From NCBI RefSeq assembly GCF_026340655.1, contig NZ_JAPEOZ010000001.1, positions 7,626,001 to 7,690,000 on the forward strand: DNA of 64,000 nucleotides, given 5' to 3'. The translations under genes were made by a program, and so were the position numbers. A model generated the notes under the pieces. It was given only the letters and a program-made list of their open reading frames with translations. It ran no database searches and had not been told where the DNA came from. Of the stretch, positions 7,507 to 16,448 are shown in pieces. Every line of letters starts with the position of its first letter. Position 1 is the stretch's first letter. This DNA comes from Streptomyces sp. NBC_01275 (GTDB taxonomy: Bacteria; Actinomycetota; Actinomycetes; Streptomycetales; Streptomycetaceae).

Positions 7507-9905
7507 GACGGGATGAGCGTCGGCCCGGACCGGGCGGGGGCGGACGGAGGAAGGGCCGTGCGGAGGAACAGGGGCGGTTCCGGTGACGGGCGCAGGCCGG
7601 AGTGGTGCATCCAGCCCGCTATCTCCACTCGGGAGGAACAGCCCAGCTTCTTCATCGTGTCCCGGATGTGGTTGACCACGGTCCACTCCGAGATCGCCAG
7701 CCGGTGGGCGATCTGCCGGTTGCTCAGACCGGCCGCCACCAGGCGCGAGACCTCGGTCTGGCGCGGCGTCAGCGGCCCGATCCGGGTTCGGGTGTCCGGG
7801 GGTAAGAGGTCCGCGGGCGTGGCGGCGGGAGGGGCGGGCGCCGGGACGAGGGAGGCCAGGAGGTCCGGGAGCGACGCCCTCGAGCCCTCGACCAGGGCGC
7901 GGGCGAAGGCGGCCTCGCCCAGCAGTTCCCGCACCGGCTCCTCCAGCCGGGCCATGGCGAAGTCGGGCGTGCCCGCGTCCTCCGGGAACGCGCCGCGCCA
8001 GGTGTGGAAGGCCCCCAGACCGTGGGCGGTGCCGGTGGCGCGTTCGACGACGTCGGGCAGGGCGGGGCTGCCCAGTGTGGTGGCGATGGCGCCCAGGACG
8101 GCCGTCGGGCCCAGGGCGCGCAGGGCCGACAGGGCCCGCTCGCAGTAGTGGGCCGTGGCCTGCGCGCGTCCCTCCGCGGCCGCGAAGACGGCCAGGTGGA
8201 GCAGGGCGGCGCCGACGACGAGCGTGTCGCGCCCCTGCTGGGCCGCGGCCAGCACCTCCATCGCGGTGGTCGCCGCGGCCACCGTGTCGCCGAGACGGAA
8301 TCCCGCGAGTGCGGCCTCCAGCGACACATAGCGGGCCTCGTGGAGGTCGCCGTCGGACCGGTGTCGGTCGGCCGCCCCGACGAGCAGGGCAGTGCCGCGG
8401 CCGGGGTCGGCGGCCAGGACGCACAGGGCCCGCAGCCGTGTCACCCGCGCGGACAGCCCCGCGGCCCGGGCGGCATCCGCCGTGATCCGGTCCAACAGGT
8501 CCGTGGCAGCCTCGGGCTGGCCCGCCAGGATGCCCGCCTCGGCGAGCAGCAGGTCGGTGCGGATCCGGTCGCGGCGGCCGGCCGCAGTCCACGACGGGTC
8601 GGGGAGGAGGGGGCGCCCCTCGGCCCAGGTGCTCCAGCCGCCGGTGGCCCGCCAGTAGACGCGGATGCCGTCGATGAGGTCGAGCGCCTCGCCGGTTCGC
8701 CCGTGGCGGAGCAGCGTCTCCAGTGCCGTGCGGAGGTTGCGTTCCTCGCTCCAGAAGGCGATCAGGCCCGAGCGCTGGTGTCCCGAGACGATCCGGTCGG
8801 CGGCGGCGCGGGCCAGGTCCGCGTAGTAGCGGGCGTGCGCCAGCCGGGCCGCGGTGTCCTCGGGCGGCGGGAGGCGGCGCGCGGGTCCGTCCGGCGGCAG
8901 CCGCAGCCGGAACCGGGCCGTGCCGTCCAGGCGGCCGGACGGCAGGGTGGAGGCGGTGAGCAGATGGCCGCGCAGCAGGGTCTCCAGCGCCGAGGAGAAC
9001 TCCTCCGGCGCGACGGCCGTGATGTGGCGCAGCGCCTCGGGGCCGAAGCCGCCGCTGAACACCTGGCAGTGCGCCAGCAGCCGGATCGACGGCCCGTCGG
9101 CGGCCCAGGGAGGGGCGCTGCGCGGATCGCCGCCCGGTGCCGCGGAGGTGTCGCCGTCCTCGGCGTGGACCGGGTGCGGGACGGTCCGGCCGCCCAGCGA
9201 GGCCCACGCCACCTCGGGGCTCTCCAGCGCGGCGACCCGCGCGGTGCGGCAGAGCGCGCCGGGGTTGCCGCCCACCTCGACGCAGGTCCGGGCGATGACC
9301 TGCTGGTTGTGCAGTTGGAGGGAGAACGCAGGGTTGATCGTGCGCAGGCAGGCGAGGTACACCTGCACCGAGGGCACGCGCGCCAGTGCGCCGAGATCCA
9401 GCGCCGAGCAGTCGAGCGGCACGGGCAGCGGGTCCACCGGGAAGGGAACGAGGCCGTGGGCCGCGGGGGGCTGGCGGGCCGTGCCGAGGACCACGACGGA
9501 CGCGACCGCGCAGGCCCGCAGCAGCCGGTGGTGGTCCGAGCGGTCGAGGTCGTCGACGAGCAGGAGCGGCCGGCCCCCTCCCGCGTCCCGGTCGGCGGTG
9601 AGGGCGGCGAGGAGGCCGAGCGCGCTGTCCGTGCCGTCTGCGGATGGCTCGGCCGCGGCCTCCACGCGCACGATGGTGGCGCCGGTCGACGCGCTGTACG
9701 CGGCGGCCGTCTCGGCCGCGAGCCGCGTCTTGCCCGCACCGGGGACACCGGTCAGCAGCACTCCGGGGGTCGACGGATCCGTCAGCAGCGCCGACAGGGC
9801 GGCGATCTCGCCGTCCCGCCCGACCATGTCGGCGGGGAATGCGGTGGGCGGGCGCGGAGCGGACGGTCGGGCGTTCTTCACAGGTGAGGGCACGGGGATC
9901 GTCAA
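7503..9905 (-). CDS. Large ATP-binding LuxR-family transcriptional regulator
   Basis: An 800-residue regulator. An N-terminal NTPase domain carries a P-loop (GVPGAGKT, about residue 55) and a Walker B-like LLLVDDLD. A long helical, Ala-rich middle of TPR-like character follows. A C-terminal LuxR helix-turn-helix (about residues 710-760) begins LTPRQTEVSRLVAAGLSNRQ. This is the LAL/MalT-like architecture. The frame starts with TTG at 9905 behind GGAG; a GTG 15 bases downstream is an alternative. It is divergent from the EspR-like gene and may regulate it or the neighbouring clusters; no target is visible. Confidence 0.85.
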   Translation of the reverse strand: MTIPVPSPVKNARPSAPRPPTAFPADMVGRDGEIAALSALLTDPSTPGVLLTGVPGAGKTRLAAETAAAYSASTGATIVRVEAAAEPSADGTDSALGLLAALTADRDAGGGRPLLLVDDLDRSDHHRLLRACAVASVVVLGTARQPPAAHGLVPFPVDPLPVPLDCSALDLGALARVPSVQVYLACLRTINPAFSLQLHNQQVIARTCVEVGGNPGALCRTARVAALESPEVAWASLGGRTVPHPVHAEDGDTSAAPGGDPRSAPPWAADGPSIRLLAHCQVFSGGFGPEALRHITAVAPEEFSSALETLLRGHLLTASTLPSGRLDGTARFRLRLPPDGPARRLPPPEDTAARLAHARYYADLARAAADRIVSGHQRSGLIAFWSEERNLRTALETLLRHGRTGEALDLIDGIRVYWRATGGWSTWAEGRPLLPDPSWTAAGRRDRIRTDLLLAEAGILAGQPEAATDLLDRITADAARAAGLSARVTRLRALCVLAADPGRGTALLVGAADRHRSDGDLHEARYVSLEAALAGFRLGDTVAAATTAMEVLAAAQQGRDTLVVGAALLHLAVFAAAEGRAQATAHYCERALSALRALGPTAVLGAIATTLGSPALPDVVERATGTAHGLGAFHTWRGAFPEDAGTPDFAMARLEEPVRELLGEAAFARALVEGSRASLPDLLASLVPAPAPPAATPADLLPPDTRTRIGPLTPRQTEVSRLVAAGLSNRQIAHRLAISEWTVVNHIRDTMKKLGCSSRVEIAGWMHHSGLRPSPEPPLFLRTALPPSAPARSGPTLIPS

Positions 9906-10111
9906 GGACAGCTCCGGGAGGTGGACCCAGGCGGGCGGGGACAGCCAGGCGGTTCAGCTGAGATGAATAGCCGTTTCGCAGTTTTCATATCCGTTGACCA
10001 CCTCAGCATGGCTGCCGACTCCGGGGGTGTCAACTACAGTGAAAATCAACGGACTTGCTTTCACCTGTGCGGGTAGGCGTACTGGAGGGCGGCGACAGAA
10101 GGGGGTAGGCG
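9906..10111. promoter_or_regulatory. Divergent promoter region of the LuxR and XRE genes
   Basis: This 206-base interval separates two divergent regulator genes. It is richer in AT than its flanks, notably around 9963-9995 and 10030-10065. No clear -35/-10 pair can be assigned on either strand; TATTCA on the minus strand and TTGCTT on the plus strand are weak candidates. The plus gene has a good AGGGGG ribosome site just before its GTG. Confidence 0.4.
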
Positions 10112-10588
10112 GTGGCCGAAACGGAACCCACGCCGTCGTCACTGAGCCGGAAGATCGACGGACTTCTCCGGCTCGCCCGCAGGCCCGACGGCCTGCCGTT
10201 GAGCAATGAGGAGGTCGCCGCCGCGTGCCGGGAGGCCACCGGGGTGTCCTTCTCGACCACGTACCTGTGGCAGTTGCGCACCGGGCGCAGGAACAACCCG
10301 ACCAAGCGCCATCTGGAGGCACTGGCCGACTACTTCGAGGTCCCGGTCGCCTACTTCTTCGACGACGAGCACGGTGCGAAGATCGCCGCGGAGATCGAAC
10401 TCCTCGGCGCCCTGCGGGACGCCGGGGTGCGCAGTGTGGCACTGCGCGCGGTGGGGCTCTCCTCCGAGGCGCTCGGCACCGTCAGCGACCTCATCGACGT
10501 GATCGCCGTCCGTGAGGCGGCCGCCCGGCGCGCCCGGGGCGCGGGGGAGGACCTGCCCGCGGCGGAGCCCGGCGACGGCCGGGTCTGA
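10112..10588 (+). CDS. XRE-family regulator resembling mycobacterial EspR
   Basis: A 158-residue protein with an N-terminal helix-turn-helix containing LWQLRTGRRNNPTKRHLEAL, followed by AYFFDDEH and a helical dimerisation tail (RDAGVRSVALRAVGLSSEA). The order and spacing of these blocks closely follow EspR of Mycobacterium tuberculosis (QLRSGNRTNP, AYFTDDEY, MRDDGVRRIAQRAHGL), a nucleoid-associated regulator of ESX-1 genes. That makes it a candidate regulator of the ESX locus starting at 22761, an inference from similarity and proximity. Start GTG at 10112. Confidence 0.85.
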   Translation: MAETEPTPSSLSRKIDGLLRLARRPDGLPLSNEEVAAACREATGVSFSTTYLWQLRTGRRNNPTKRHLEALADYFEVPVAYFFDDEHGAKIAAEIELLGALRDAGVRSVALRAVGLSSEALGTVSDLIDVIAVREAAARRARGAGEDLPAAEPGDGRV

Positions 10589-10605
10589 GGGACGACCGTA
10601 CTTGG

Positions 10606-10622
10606 CGGGACGGCCCGTCCCG
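10606..10622. terminator. Hairpin between convergent genes
   Basis: CGGGACGG and CCGTCCCG form an 8-bp inverted repeat around one central base in the 63-base gap between the convergent XRE and oxygenase genes. It could fold as a short GC hairpin and end transcription from both sides. There is no T-tract, as is usual in Streptomyces. Confidence 0.45.
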
Positions 10623-10651
10623 GCGGCGGACGGGTGCCGGGACGGCCCCGG

Positions 10652-11338
10652 TCAGTGCGGCCGCTCGGCGGGGCGGCGCAGGAAGAAACCCGCGACGGAG
10701 CCCCGGACCCGGTCCCCGGCGTGCGGCTCCACCTTCTTGATCATGTGCGGTACGCCCGACCGCAGGACGACCAGCCGGTTGGGGCGCGGGGCGACGAAGT
10801 GTCCGACCCGCGAGGTGAGGTGGGCGTTCTGGTCGGCCGGCCGCGCCCCGGGCGTTCCGCCGGAGACGAGCAGTTCGGCACCCCAGGACGCCTGCCACTC
10901 GGGGTGCGCGTACAGCACGAAGGAGGCGGCCCGGTCGCCGGAGTCGTCGTGCCAGGCCAGTCCGGAGCCCTGCGGGTAGAGGAAGGGGCGGCAGGTGAAG
11001 GCGTGCCAGTCCGTTCCGAACCGCCCGGTCCACGGCTCGATGCGGGTTGCCTCCTCGGCCAGTTGCTTCACCACGGCGTCGGTCGCCCCGCCGGAGGGGT
11101 GCAGAGCGTGGTCGGCGAAGCGTCCCGCGAAGTGGCCTTCCGGGTCGTTCAGCGTGCCGGGCCCGCTGAGGGGACTGCCGTCCAGCAGCCCGTAGACCTT
11201 GTTCCACGACCCGTCCCGGCGGCCGTGCACGAAGTGGTAGTCCTCGGTGCGCAGTTGCTCCCACAGCGAGGCCGCGGCCTCGGGGGCGAGGAAGTCGTCG
11301 AAGACGGCGAAGTCATCCGTCCTCCAGGTGAGTTCCAT
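10652..11338 (-). CDS. 2-oxoglutarate/Fe(II)-dependent oxygenase, RiPP tailoring candidate
   Basis: A 228-residue enzyme of the prolyl-hydroxylase-like 2OG-Fe(II) class. The iron ligands are visible as the H and D of WHDDSGDRA and the distal H of RSGVPHMIKKV. The co-substrate Arg is likely in RVRGSVAGFF. The start ATG at 11338 follows GGAGGACACC. It is the last gene of the minus-strand RiPP-like operon, 72 bases after the B12 radical SAM gene, so it probably hydroxylates or otherwise oxidises the peptide product. A free-standing role cannot be excluded. Confidence 0.8.
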   Translation of the reverse strand: MELTWRTDDFAVFDDFLAPEAAASLWEQLRTEDYHFVHGRRDGSWNKVYGLLDGSPLSGPGTLNDPEGHFAGRFADHALHPSGGATDAVVKQLAEEATRIEPWTGRFGTDWHAFTCRPFLYPQGSGLAWHDDSGDRAASFVLYAHPEWQASWGAELLVSGGTPGARPADQNAHLTSRVGHFVAPRPNRLVVLRSGVPHMIKKVEPHAGDRVRGSVAGFFLRRPAERPH

Positions 11339-11410
11339 GGTGTCCTCCGTGGATGGGGGAAGGCGGTACGGCAGGGGAGGGGGCGGGGCGCGAAGGCGGG
11401 GCGGGCCAGG

Positions 11411-13084
11411 TCAGACGGCGGCGGTCCGGACGCCCCCGGCGCCCACCGGGACGGATGGTCGCGCGGCCGCCTCCTGGAGCAGCCGCCGCGTCATGCCCGC
11501 CGCCCGTCTGTCGCCCGAGCCCAGCACCAGCCGCAGCATCTCGGCCGCGGGCCCCGAACGCCCGTGCGCGAGGTGCACGGTGGCCACGTTGAGGGGGCGC
11601 AGCCAGTCCGGCTGCCGGGCCTCCTTCACCGGCCCCTCGTCGATGAAGGTGACTCCGGGGCAGTCGGACAGCCGGTCGGCGAGGTGGGCCGCCAGCTCCC
11701 GGGGCGGCATCGGCTCGCAGTACACCAGCGGTGTCAGCAGGTCGGCCGCGGGGACGGTGCGGGGTTCGGCGGCGCCGGTCGTCGAGAGCGGCCCGTCCGC
11801 CCGGTACAGGTGCCGGGGGTCGAGGGGGGTGCGGGCCAGCGGAGTGTGCGGGTAGACCCGCAGCCCGCAGGAGTAGCCCACCGACACGCCCCGGTCGGCC
11901 AGCCGGCGGATGTGGCGGATCGCGTTCTCCAGGGTGCCGGCCGTCTCACCGGGCTGGCCGAACAGGACCCCGATCTGCACGTCCATCCACTCCGGCCGAC
12001 GGCGCAGCAGCAGACCGAAGGTGTCCTCGACGTCGGACATCCGGTAGTTCTTGCGATGCCCGCGCAGCATCCGGTCGTCGAAGGCGTCCACCGAGAAACT
12101 CGGACGCACACAGCGGGACCGGATCAGGGCGTCCATCAGCCGCTCGGAGAACGGCCTGACGTTGAAGTAGCCGTGCCAGCTGATCGTTTCGCCGTGGCGG
12201 CTTCCGGCCAGCGCCTCGCACACCTCGGTCAGCGCCCCTTCGTAAGGCAGGTTGACCTCCGGGGCGGCCAGGTGGAAGTGGGTCAGCCCGTACCGCTCGA
12301 CGTAGTGCTCCGCCTCGGCGGCGACGGCCTGGGCGGGGCGCGCGTCCACCCTGCCGACGTTCAGCGGATCGACGCAGTACGAGCAGCGCAGCGGGCAGCC
12401 CGCGTGGCTGCGCAGCGCGGTGGGGATGCCCCGGGCCTTGGCGAACAGCACGTACTCCGGTGCGATCTGCGGCAGCGCGGCAGTGGGCCGGGACACCACG
12501 TCGGGCCGCGGCCGCAGGCCGGGACCCAGGACTCCGTCGGCGGTGCGCACCAGCCCGCCGGGGAGCGTGGACAGCGTCTCGGCGACCGCCTGCCGCACGC
12601 CCCGGGCGCCGCCGTCGGCGACCACGCGCGCCAGCAGGGCGGTGAACGCGGCCTCACCGGGACCGGCGAGGCCGAGGTCCAGGCCGAGCCGGTCCATCAC
12701 CTCCACCGGGCAGGAGGTGAACGCCGCGCCGCCCGCCACCACCGGCAGTCCGGGGTCCCAGGCGCGCAGCGTCCCGGTCAGCTCGGCGATCGGCGCCAGG
12801 TAGTCCACCACGTCGATCCACCGCCCGTCCGCGCCGGGCGCCGTGTCGCAGGCGACCACGGCGTTGTCGATGTTGCGGATCGACAGGGCGACGAGGTCGG
12901 GCCGGGTCCGGTCGAGCACCTCGGTCAACAGGCCGGTGTGGTCGAGCGATTCGAGGAACGGGTTGCACACGAACACCTCGACCGGCAGTCCGCTTTCGGC
13001 GACCGCGGCCCGCAGGATCTCCAAGCCGTACGGGCCGACCGGCAGGACCTGGTGGGGGTTGGCGTAGAGCAGGAGGACGCGCAC
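11411..13084 (-). CDS. B12-binding-domain radical SAM enzyme
   Basis: A 557-residue enzyme. Residues 1 to about 180 form a Rossmann-like cobalamin-binding domain (MRVLLLYANPHQ at the start, VVAGGAAF later). The radical SAM cluster motif CPLRCSYC (CxxxCxxC) lies near residue 230. The C-terminal third is helical. This is the class B layout, whose members often methylate unactivated carbons or perform other radical chemistry on peptides. In this operon the likely substrate is the precursor encoded at 16449-16646. The start is GTG at 13084 with a weak ribosome site. The exact reaction is unknown. Confidence 0.85.
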   Translation of the reverse strand: MRVLLLYANPHQVLPVGPYGLEILRAAVAESGLPVEVFVCNPFLESLDHTGLLTEVLDRTRPDLVALSIRNIDNAVVACDTAPGADGRWIDVVDYLAPIAELTGTLRAWDPGLPVVAGGAAFTSCPVEVMDRLGLDLGLAGPGEAAFTALLARVVADGGARGVRQAVAETLSTLPGGLVRTADGVLGPGLRPRPDVVSRPTAALPQIAPEYVLFAKARGIPTALRSHAGCPLRCSYCVDPLNVGRVDARPAQAVAAEAEHYVERYGLTHFHLAAPEVNLPYEGALTEVCEALAGSRHGETISWHGYFNVRPFSERLMDALIRSRCVRPSFSVDAFDDRMLRGHRKNYRMSDVEDTFGLLLRRRPEWMDVQIGVLFGQPGETAGTLENAIRHIRRLADRGVSVGYSCGLRVYPHTPLARTPLDPRHLYRADGPLSTTGAAEPRTVPAADLLTPLVYCEPMPPRELAAHLADRLSDCPGVTFIDEGPVKEARQPDWLRPLNVATVHLAHGRSGPAAEMLRLVLGSGDRRAAGMTRRLLQEAAARPSVPVGAGGVRTAAV

Positions 13085-13141
13085 GGGCGGCTGCTTTCTC
13101 GGAGTTCGCTCGCGGGGAACGGGTCGTGCGGTGGGGCGGTG

Positions 13142-13199
13142 CGTACCGCTGTGCCTGCGGGGCGCGCACGCGTACCGCTATGGCTGCGGGGCGCGCACG
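13142..13199. repeat. 29-bp tandem duplication
   Basis: Two adjacent 29-bp copies beginning CGTACCGCT and ending GGGCGCGCACG differ at two positions. The second copy overlaps the last codons of the cyclase/AAA gene and includes its stop, so the duplication shaped the extreme 3' end and the 93-base gap to the next gene. Confidence 0.7.
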
Positions 13200-16100
13200 C
13201 CCAGGTCCTGTTTGGCTTCGATCGCCCGCCGCAGCGCGGTCAGCGCCCGCCCGGCCACCGGGAGGCCGGTACGGCGGGCGAGGACGGCGCTGCAGAGCAG
13301 CGGTGTGATCACCGCGCCGCTGCCGCGCACCGTGTCCAGATGCCGGACCACGGCGTCCAGGTGCGTCGCGGCCAGCTCCGGGTCGTCGGCCCGCAACGCC
13401 CGTACGGCGCGGGCCTGCAGGGCGACGGTGTACTCCGCCCAGGCCTCGGAGGGCGGAACGGCCACCTCGTCGAGCGCCGACCCGCCCCGCGCGCCGCCGG
13501 ACCGCCCTTCGCCGGACGCCTCCCGGGCCAGCTCGGCCTGGAGGCCGGACAGCGACGCCTGGCGGACCATGCCGAGGGCGGCGCAGCGGTCGTCCTGGGC
13601 GGTCCACCAGTCGGCCGCGGCACCCCAGTCGCCGGACCGGGCCGCCAGGACGGCACGCCAGCCCGCGATGGTCGCGGCCCCGGTGCCCTGCCCCAGATCG
13701 CGCAGCACCTCCTCGGCCTCGTCCATCGCGGAGTCGGCCGCCGCCCGGTCGCCGGACATGTGGCGCACCAGCGCCAGCGCGACGCCGGTGGCCGAGCCCA
13801 GCAGCCGGGAACCGGCGACCTCCTGGTGCAGCCGCTCGCAGTCGGCGAGTGCGGCGGGGACCGGGGTGTCGCCGTTGACCAGGGCCATCGCCAGGTTGGC
13901 GTAGACCTCGGTCAGGCCCAGGCAGGTCCCGGCGCCGTCGGCCGACCGCAGCGCGGAGCGCAGCGCCCGCTCGGCGGCGGGGTGGTCGCCCGCCCGCAGG
14001 GACTGGAGCCCGGCGTACAGGTGCGCCCCGACCCGGGCCTCGGGCTCCGGGGAGGCGACCGCGGCGAGGTAGTGCGGATCGTCCGGTACGGCGGGCGCGT
14101 CGCCGGTCAGATAGGTGCGGGAATACAGCGAGTTGAGACGGGCGTGGATCCGGGCGGCCGGGGCGGCCCGGCCCGGGTCCGACAGCACGCGCTCGACGCG
14201 TTCCAGGGCGGCCTGCGGCATTCCCTGGCTGCCGAGGGCGTACGCCTCCAGGACGTCCAGGTCGTGGCCCTGCGCGCGGTCCGCCTCCGCCAGCGCGCGG
14301 GCGCGTCCGGTGTGCGTCAGCACCAGTTCGGGTCGCCCACGGGAGAGGGCGAAGCGGGCGGCGACGCCGAACGCGGTCACGGCGGACTCGGCGGCCCGGG
14401 CCGTCCGGTCGGAGCCGGGCTCCACCCCGCGCAACGCGGTGTGCGCCGCCTCCCAGTGCCCGGCCAGCAACTCGGCGACGGCGGGGCGCCGTTCGGCCAC
14501 CGGTTCCAGGGAGCGCGCGAGCCTGGCGTGCACGTCGGCGGTCTCGGAGAGCGTCAGCCGCCGCAGTGCCACCTCGGCCACCACCGGGAAGGCGGGGGCC
14601 AGGCGGCCCTTGTGGGCGTCGGCGGATTCCACCAGCCCGGCTTCGAGGAGGTCGGCCACGGCCACGGCGACCCTGTCGGGGGCCATCAGGGCGCCCAGGT
14701 CCTCCAGGGACAGGTCCCGGCCGGCGGCGGCGAGCAGCACCAGGAGTTCCCGTGAGTCGGTGTCCAGTCGGTCCAGCCGGGCGCCGAGCGCGGCGTGCGC
14801 GCTGGGTGGCGCCCAGTCGTCGCCGGGCTGGGCGAAGCGCCGCAGGACGACCATCTGTTCGATGTAGCGGGGGATGCCGCCGGCCCGCAAGGCGATCTCC
14901 TCGGCGGCGGAGTCGGGGGCGAGGAGGGCGGGAGAGGCCGGGTCGTGCCCGGGGGCCCCGGTGCCGGTGGGCTGGGACCGGGAGTGGTCGGCGGCGGACG
15001 GGTCGTGCTGCGCTGTGAGCAGCCGGTGGGCCAGCCGCCGAGCGTCGGGCCGTCTGAGCGGCGGCACGGTGAGCCGGTGGTCCCCGCGGTCGGCCAGCGC
15101 CTCGGGGGCGGAGACCCCGACCAGTAGCACCACGACCGGCCGCCCCGGTGCGGCGGTCAGCTCGTCGAGCAGGTCGGCCAGCGCCCCGGGGGTCCACTCG
15201 CTGTGCTCGACCACCAGAAGCAGGGGCCGCGGGCCCCGCAGGCGGTCCAGTGCCGCGGTGAGCGCGCGGCCCAGCTCGCCGCGGTCCTGGGCCGGGGCCT
15301 GCTCGGCGCGGGTGGAGGCGCCGGTCAGCTGCACCGTCACGTCCACCTTGTCGCGGCCCTGCCGTGCGGCGTTCTCGATCTCCTCCAGGAACAGACAGCA
15401 GGCCAGCAGGCCCAGTCCGGTCCCGGCGGGCGGGCAGCGCAGGACGGCTGTGGCCAGGCCGGTGCAGTGGTCGAGCGCCTCGGCGACCAGCCGGGACTTG
15501 CCCACCCCGGAGGGACCCCCGATCAGGATCAGGGTCGGGCCGGCGGCAGTGGCGGCCGCGCCGATACGGGCGGCCAGCTCGCCGACCAGGTCGGTCCGTC
15601 CGACGGTGCCCGTCCCGGGGGCCGGGGCGTCGGCCGGACCGACGATCCAGGCCGGGACGGACTGGGCGAAGCCCTTGGCGGCGACCGGCTCGATCGCCCG
15701 CAGCGGGAAGTGGTCCTGCAGTTGGAGCCGGGTGGCCAGGTCCACGATCACCCCGTCGTCGGGGGCGTACTGCTGGAGCCGGGCGGCCCGGTTGAGCACC
15801 GAGCCGATGACGAAGCTCGACGTCCGGCCGCTGACCGCGACATGGCCGGAGGCGACCGCGGACCGCACCGGGAAGTCGCCCAGCAGCAGCTCGCCCAGGC
15901 CCCGCGCGTACTCGCCGGTGCGGTGCCCGATGGCGGTGGCGGCGGAGACGGCGGCGGCGGCGGCCGACTCGCCGTGCCCCTCGACGCCGAACACGGCGAC
16001 GACCGCGTCGCCGATGAACTTCTCCACCTTGCCGCCGTACTGCTCCACCAGCGAGCCGACCAGGGAGAAGTAGCCGTCCAGGACGGCCGCCCACCGGTCG

Positions 16101-16303
16101 GGTTCGAGCGAGGTGGCCAGTCCGGTGGAGCCGACCACGTCGCAGAAGATGACGGAGACGAAGCGCAGACCGCTGGCGGGAGTGGCGGGTGGGCCGATCT
16201 CGGCCCCGCAGGCCATGCAGAAGCGGGCCGCGGACGGGTTGTCGACACCGCAGCCGGTGCACAGGCTCACGGTGGTTACGATGGGACCGGTGGGCTTGCT
16301 CAT
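13178..16303 (-). CDS. Adenylate/guanylate cyclase-domain AAA regulator with zinc ribbon
   Basis: A protein of 1,041 residues. An N-terminal zinc ribbon (CTGCG and CMACG, about residues 15-33) is followed by a class III nucleotide cyclase domain. Metal-binding Asp residues lie in FCDVVGSTG and FIGDAVVAVFG, and GSVLNRAARL corresponds to the usual GxxxNxAAR motif. An AAA/STAND ATPase with P-loop GGPSGVGKS (about residue 262) and a long TPR-like helical tail complete it. The start ATG at 16303 follows GGGGAGGAC; a frame extension to 16321 is less likely. Located between precursor and tailoring genes, it is probably the pathway's signalling regulator. Confidence 0.85.
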   Translation of the reverse strand: MSKPTGPIVTTVSLCTGCGVDNPSAARFCMACGAEIGPPATPASGLRFVSVIFCDVVGSTGLATSLEPDRWAAVLDGYFSLVGSLVEQYGGKVEKFIGDAVVAVFGVEGHGESAAAAAVSAATAIGHRTGEYARGLGELLLGDFPVRSAVASGHVAVSGRTSSFVIGSVLNRAARLQQYAPDDGVIVDLATRLQLQDHFPLRAIEPVAAKGFAQSVPAWIVGPADAPAPGTGTVGRTDLVGELAARIGAAATAAGPTLILIGGPSGVGKSRLVAEALDHCTGLATAVLRCPPAGTGLGLLACCLFLEEIENAARQGRDKVDVTVQLTGASTRAEQAPAQDRGELGRALTAALDRLRGPRPLLLVVEHSEWTPGALADLLDELTAAPGRPVVVLLVGVSAPEALADRGDHRLTVPPLRRPDARRLAHRLLTAQHDPSAADHSRSQPTGTGAPGHDPASPALLAPDSAAEEIALRAGGIPRYIEQMVVLRRFAQPGDDWAPPSAHAALGARLDRLDTDSRELLVLLAAAGRDLSLEDLGALMAPDRVAVAVADLLEAGLVESADAHKGRLAPAFPVVAEVALRRLTLSETADVHARLARSLEPVAERRPAVAELLAGHWEAAHTALRGVEPGSDRTARAAESAVTAFGVAARFALSRGRPELVLTHTGRARALAEADRAQGHDLDVLEAYALGSQGMPQAALERVERVLSDPGRAAPAARIHARLNSLYSRTYLTGDAPAVPDDPHYLAAVASPEPEARVGAHLYAGLQSLRAGDHPAAERALRSALRSADGAGTCLGLTEVYANLAMALVNGDTPVPAALADCERLHQEVAGSRLLGSATGVALALVRHMSGDRAAADSAMDEAEEVLRDLGQGTGAATIAGWRAVLAARSGDWGAAADWWTAQDDRCAALGMVRQASLSGLQAELAREASGEGRSGGARGGSALDEVAVPPSEAWAEYTVALQARAVRALRADDPELAATHLDAVVRHLDTVRGSGAVITPLLCSAVLARRTGLPVAGRALTALRRAIEAKQDLGVRAPQP

Positions 16304-16331
16304 GCTGTCCTCCCCGTTCACTGAGCGGCAG

Positions 16332-16372
16332 CCGGGTGGTTCACGACGCTTGCCCCGTCGTGAACCACCCGG
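16332..16372 (-). terminator. Perfect 16-bp hairpin downstream of the precursor gene
   Basis: Arms 16332-16347 (CCGGGTGGTTCACGAC) and 16357-16372 are exact reverse complements with a 9-base loop. The hairpin lies between the precursor stop (16449) and the cyclase/AAA start (16303). A strong stem here would act as a partial terminator or RNA stabiliser, so the precursor message could exceed that of the genes after it. Confidence 0.75.
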
Positions 16373-16448
16373 TCTGTGCTACGGCCCAGACGTCACCGGT
16401 CCGGGTGGGTGACCCGGCCCGCGGCCGATCCCCGTACGAGGGTCGGCA

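Noticed and set aside
6187..9207. Minus-strand open frame of 1,006 codons
   Set aside because: It overlaps the membrane protein gene and an alternative frame of the LuxR gene; Arg/Pro/Gly-rich shadow.
10634..14755. Plus-strand open frame of 1,373 codons across the oxygenase, B12 enzyme and cyclase genes
   Set aside because: It spans three well-supported minus-strand genes and their gaps and has no domain motifs.
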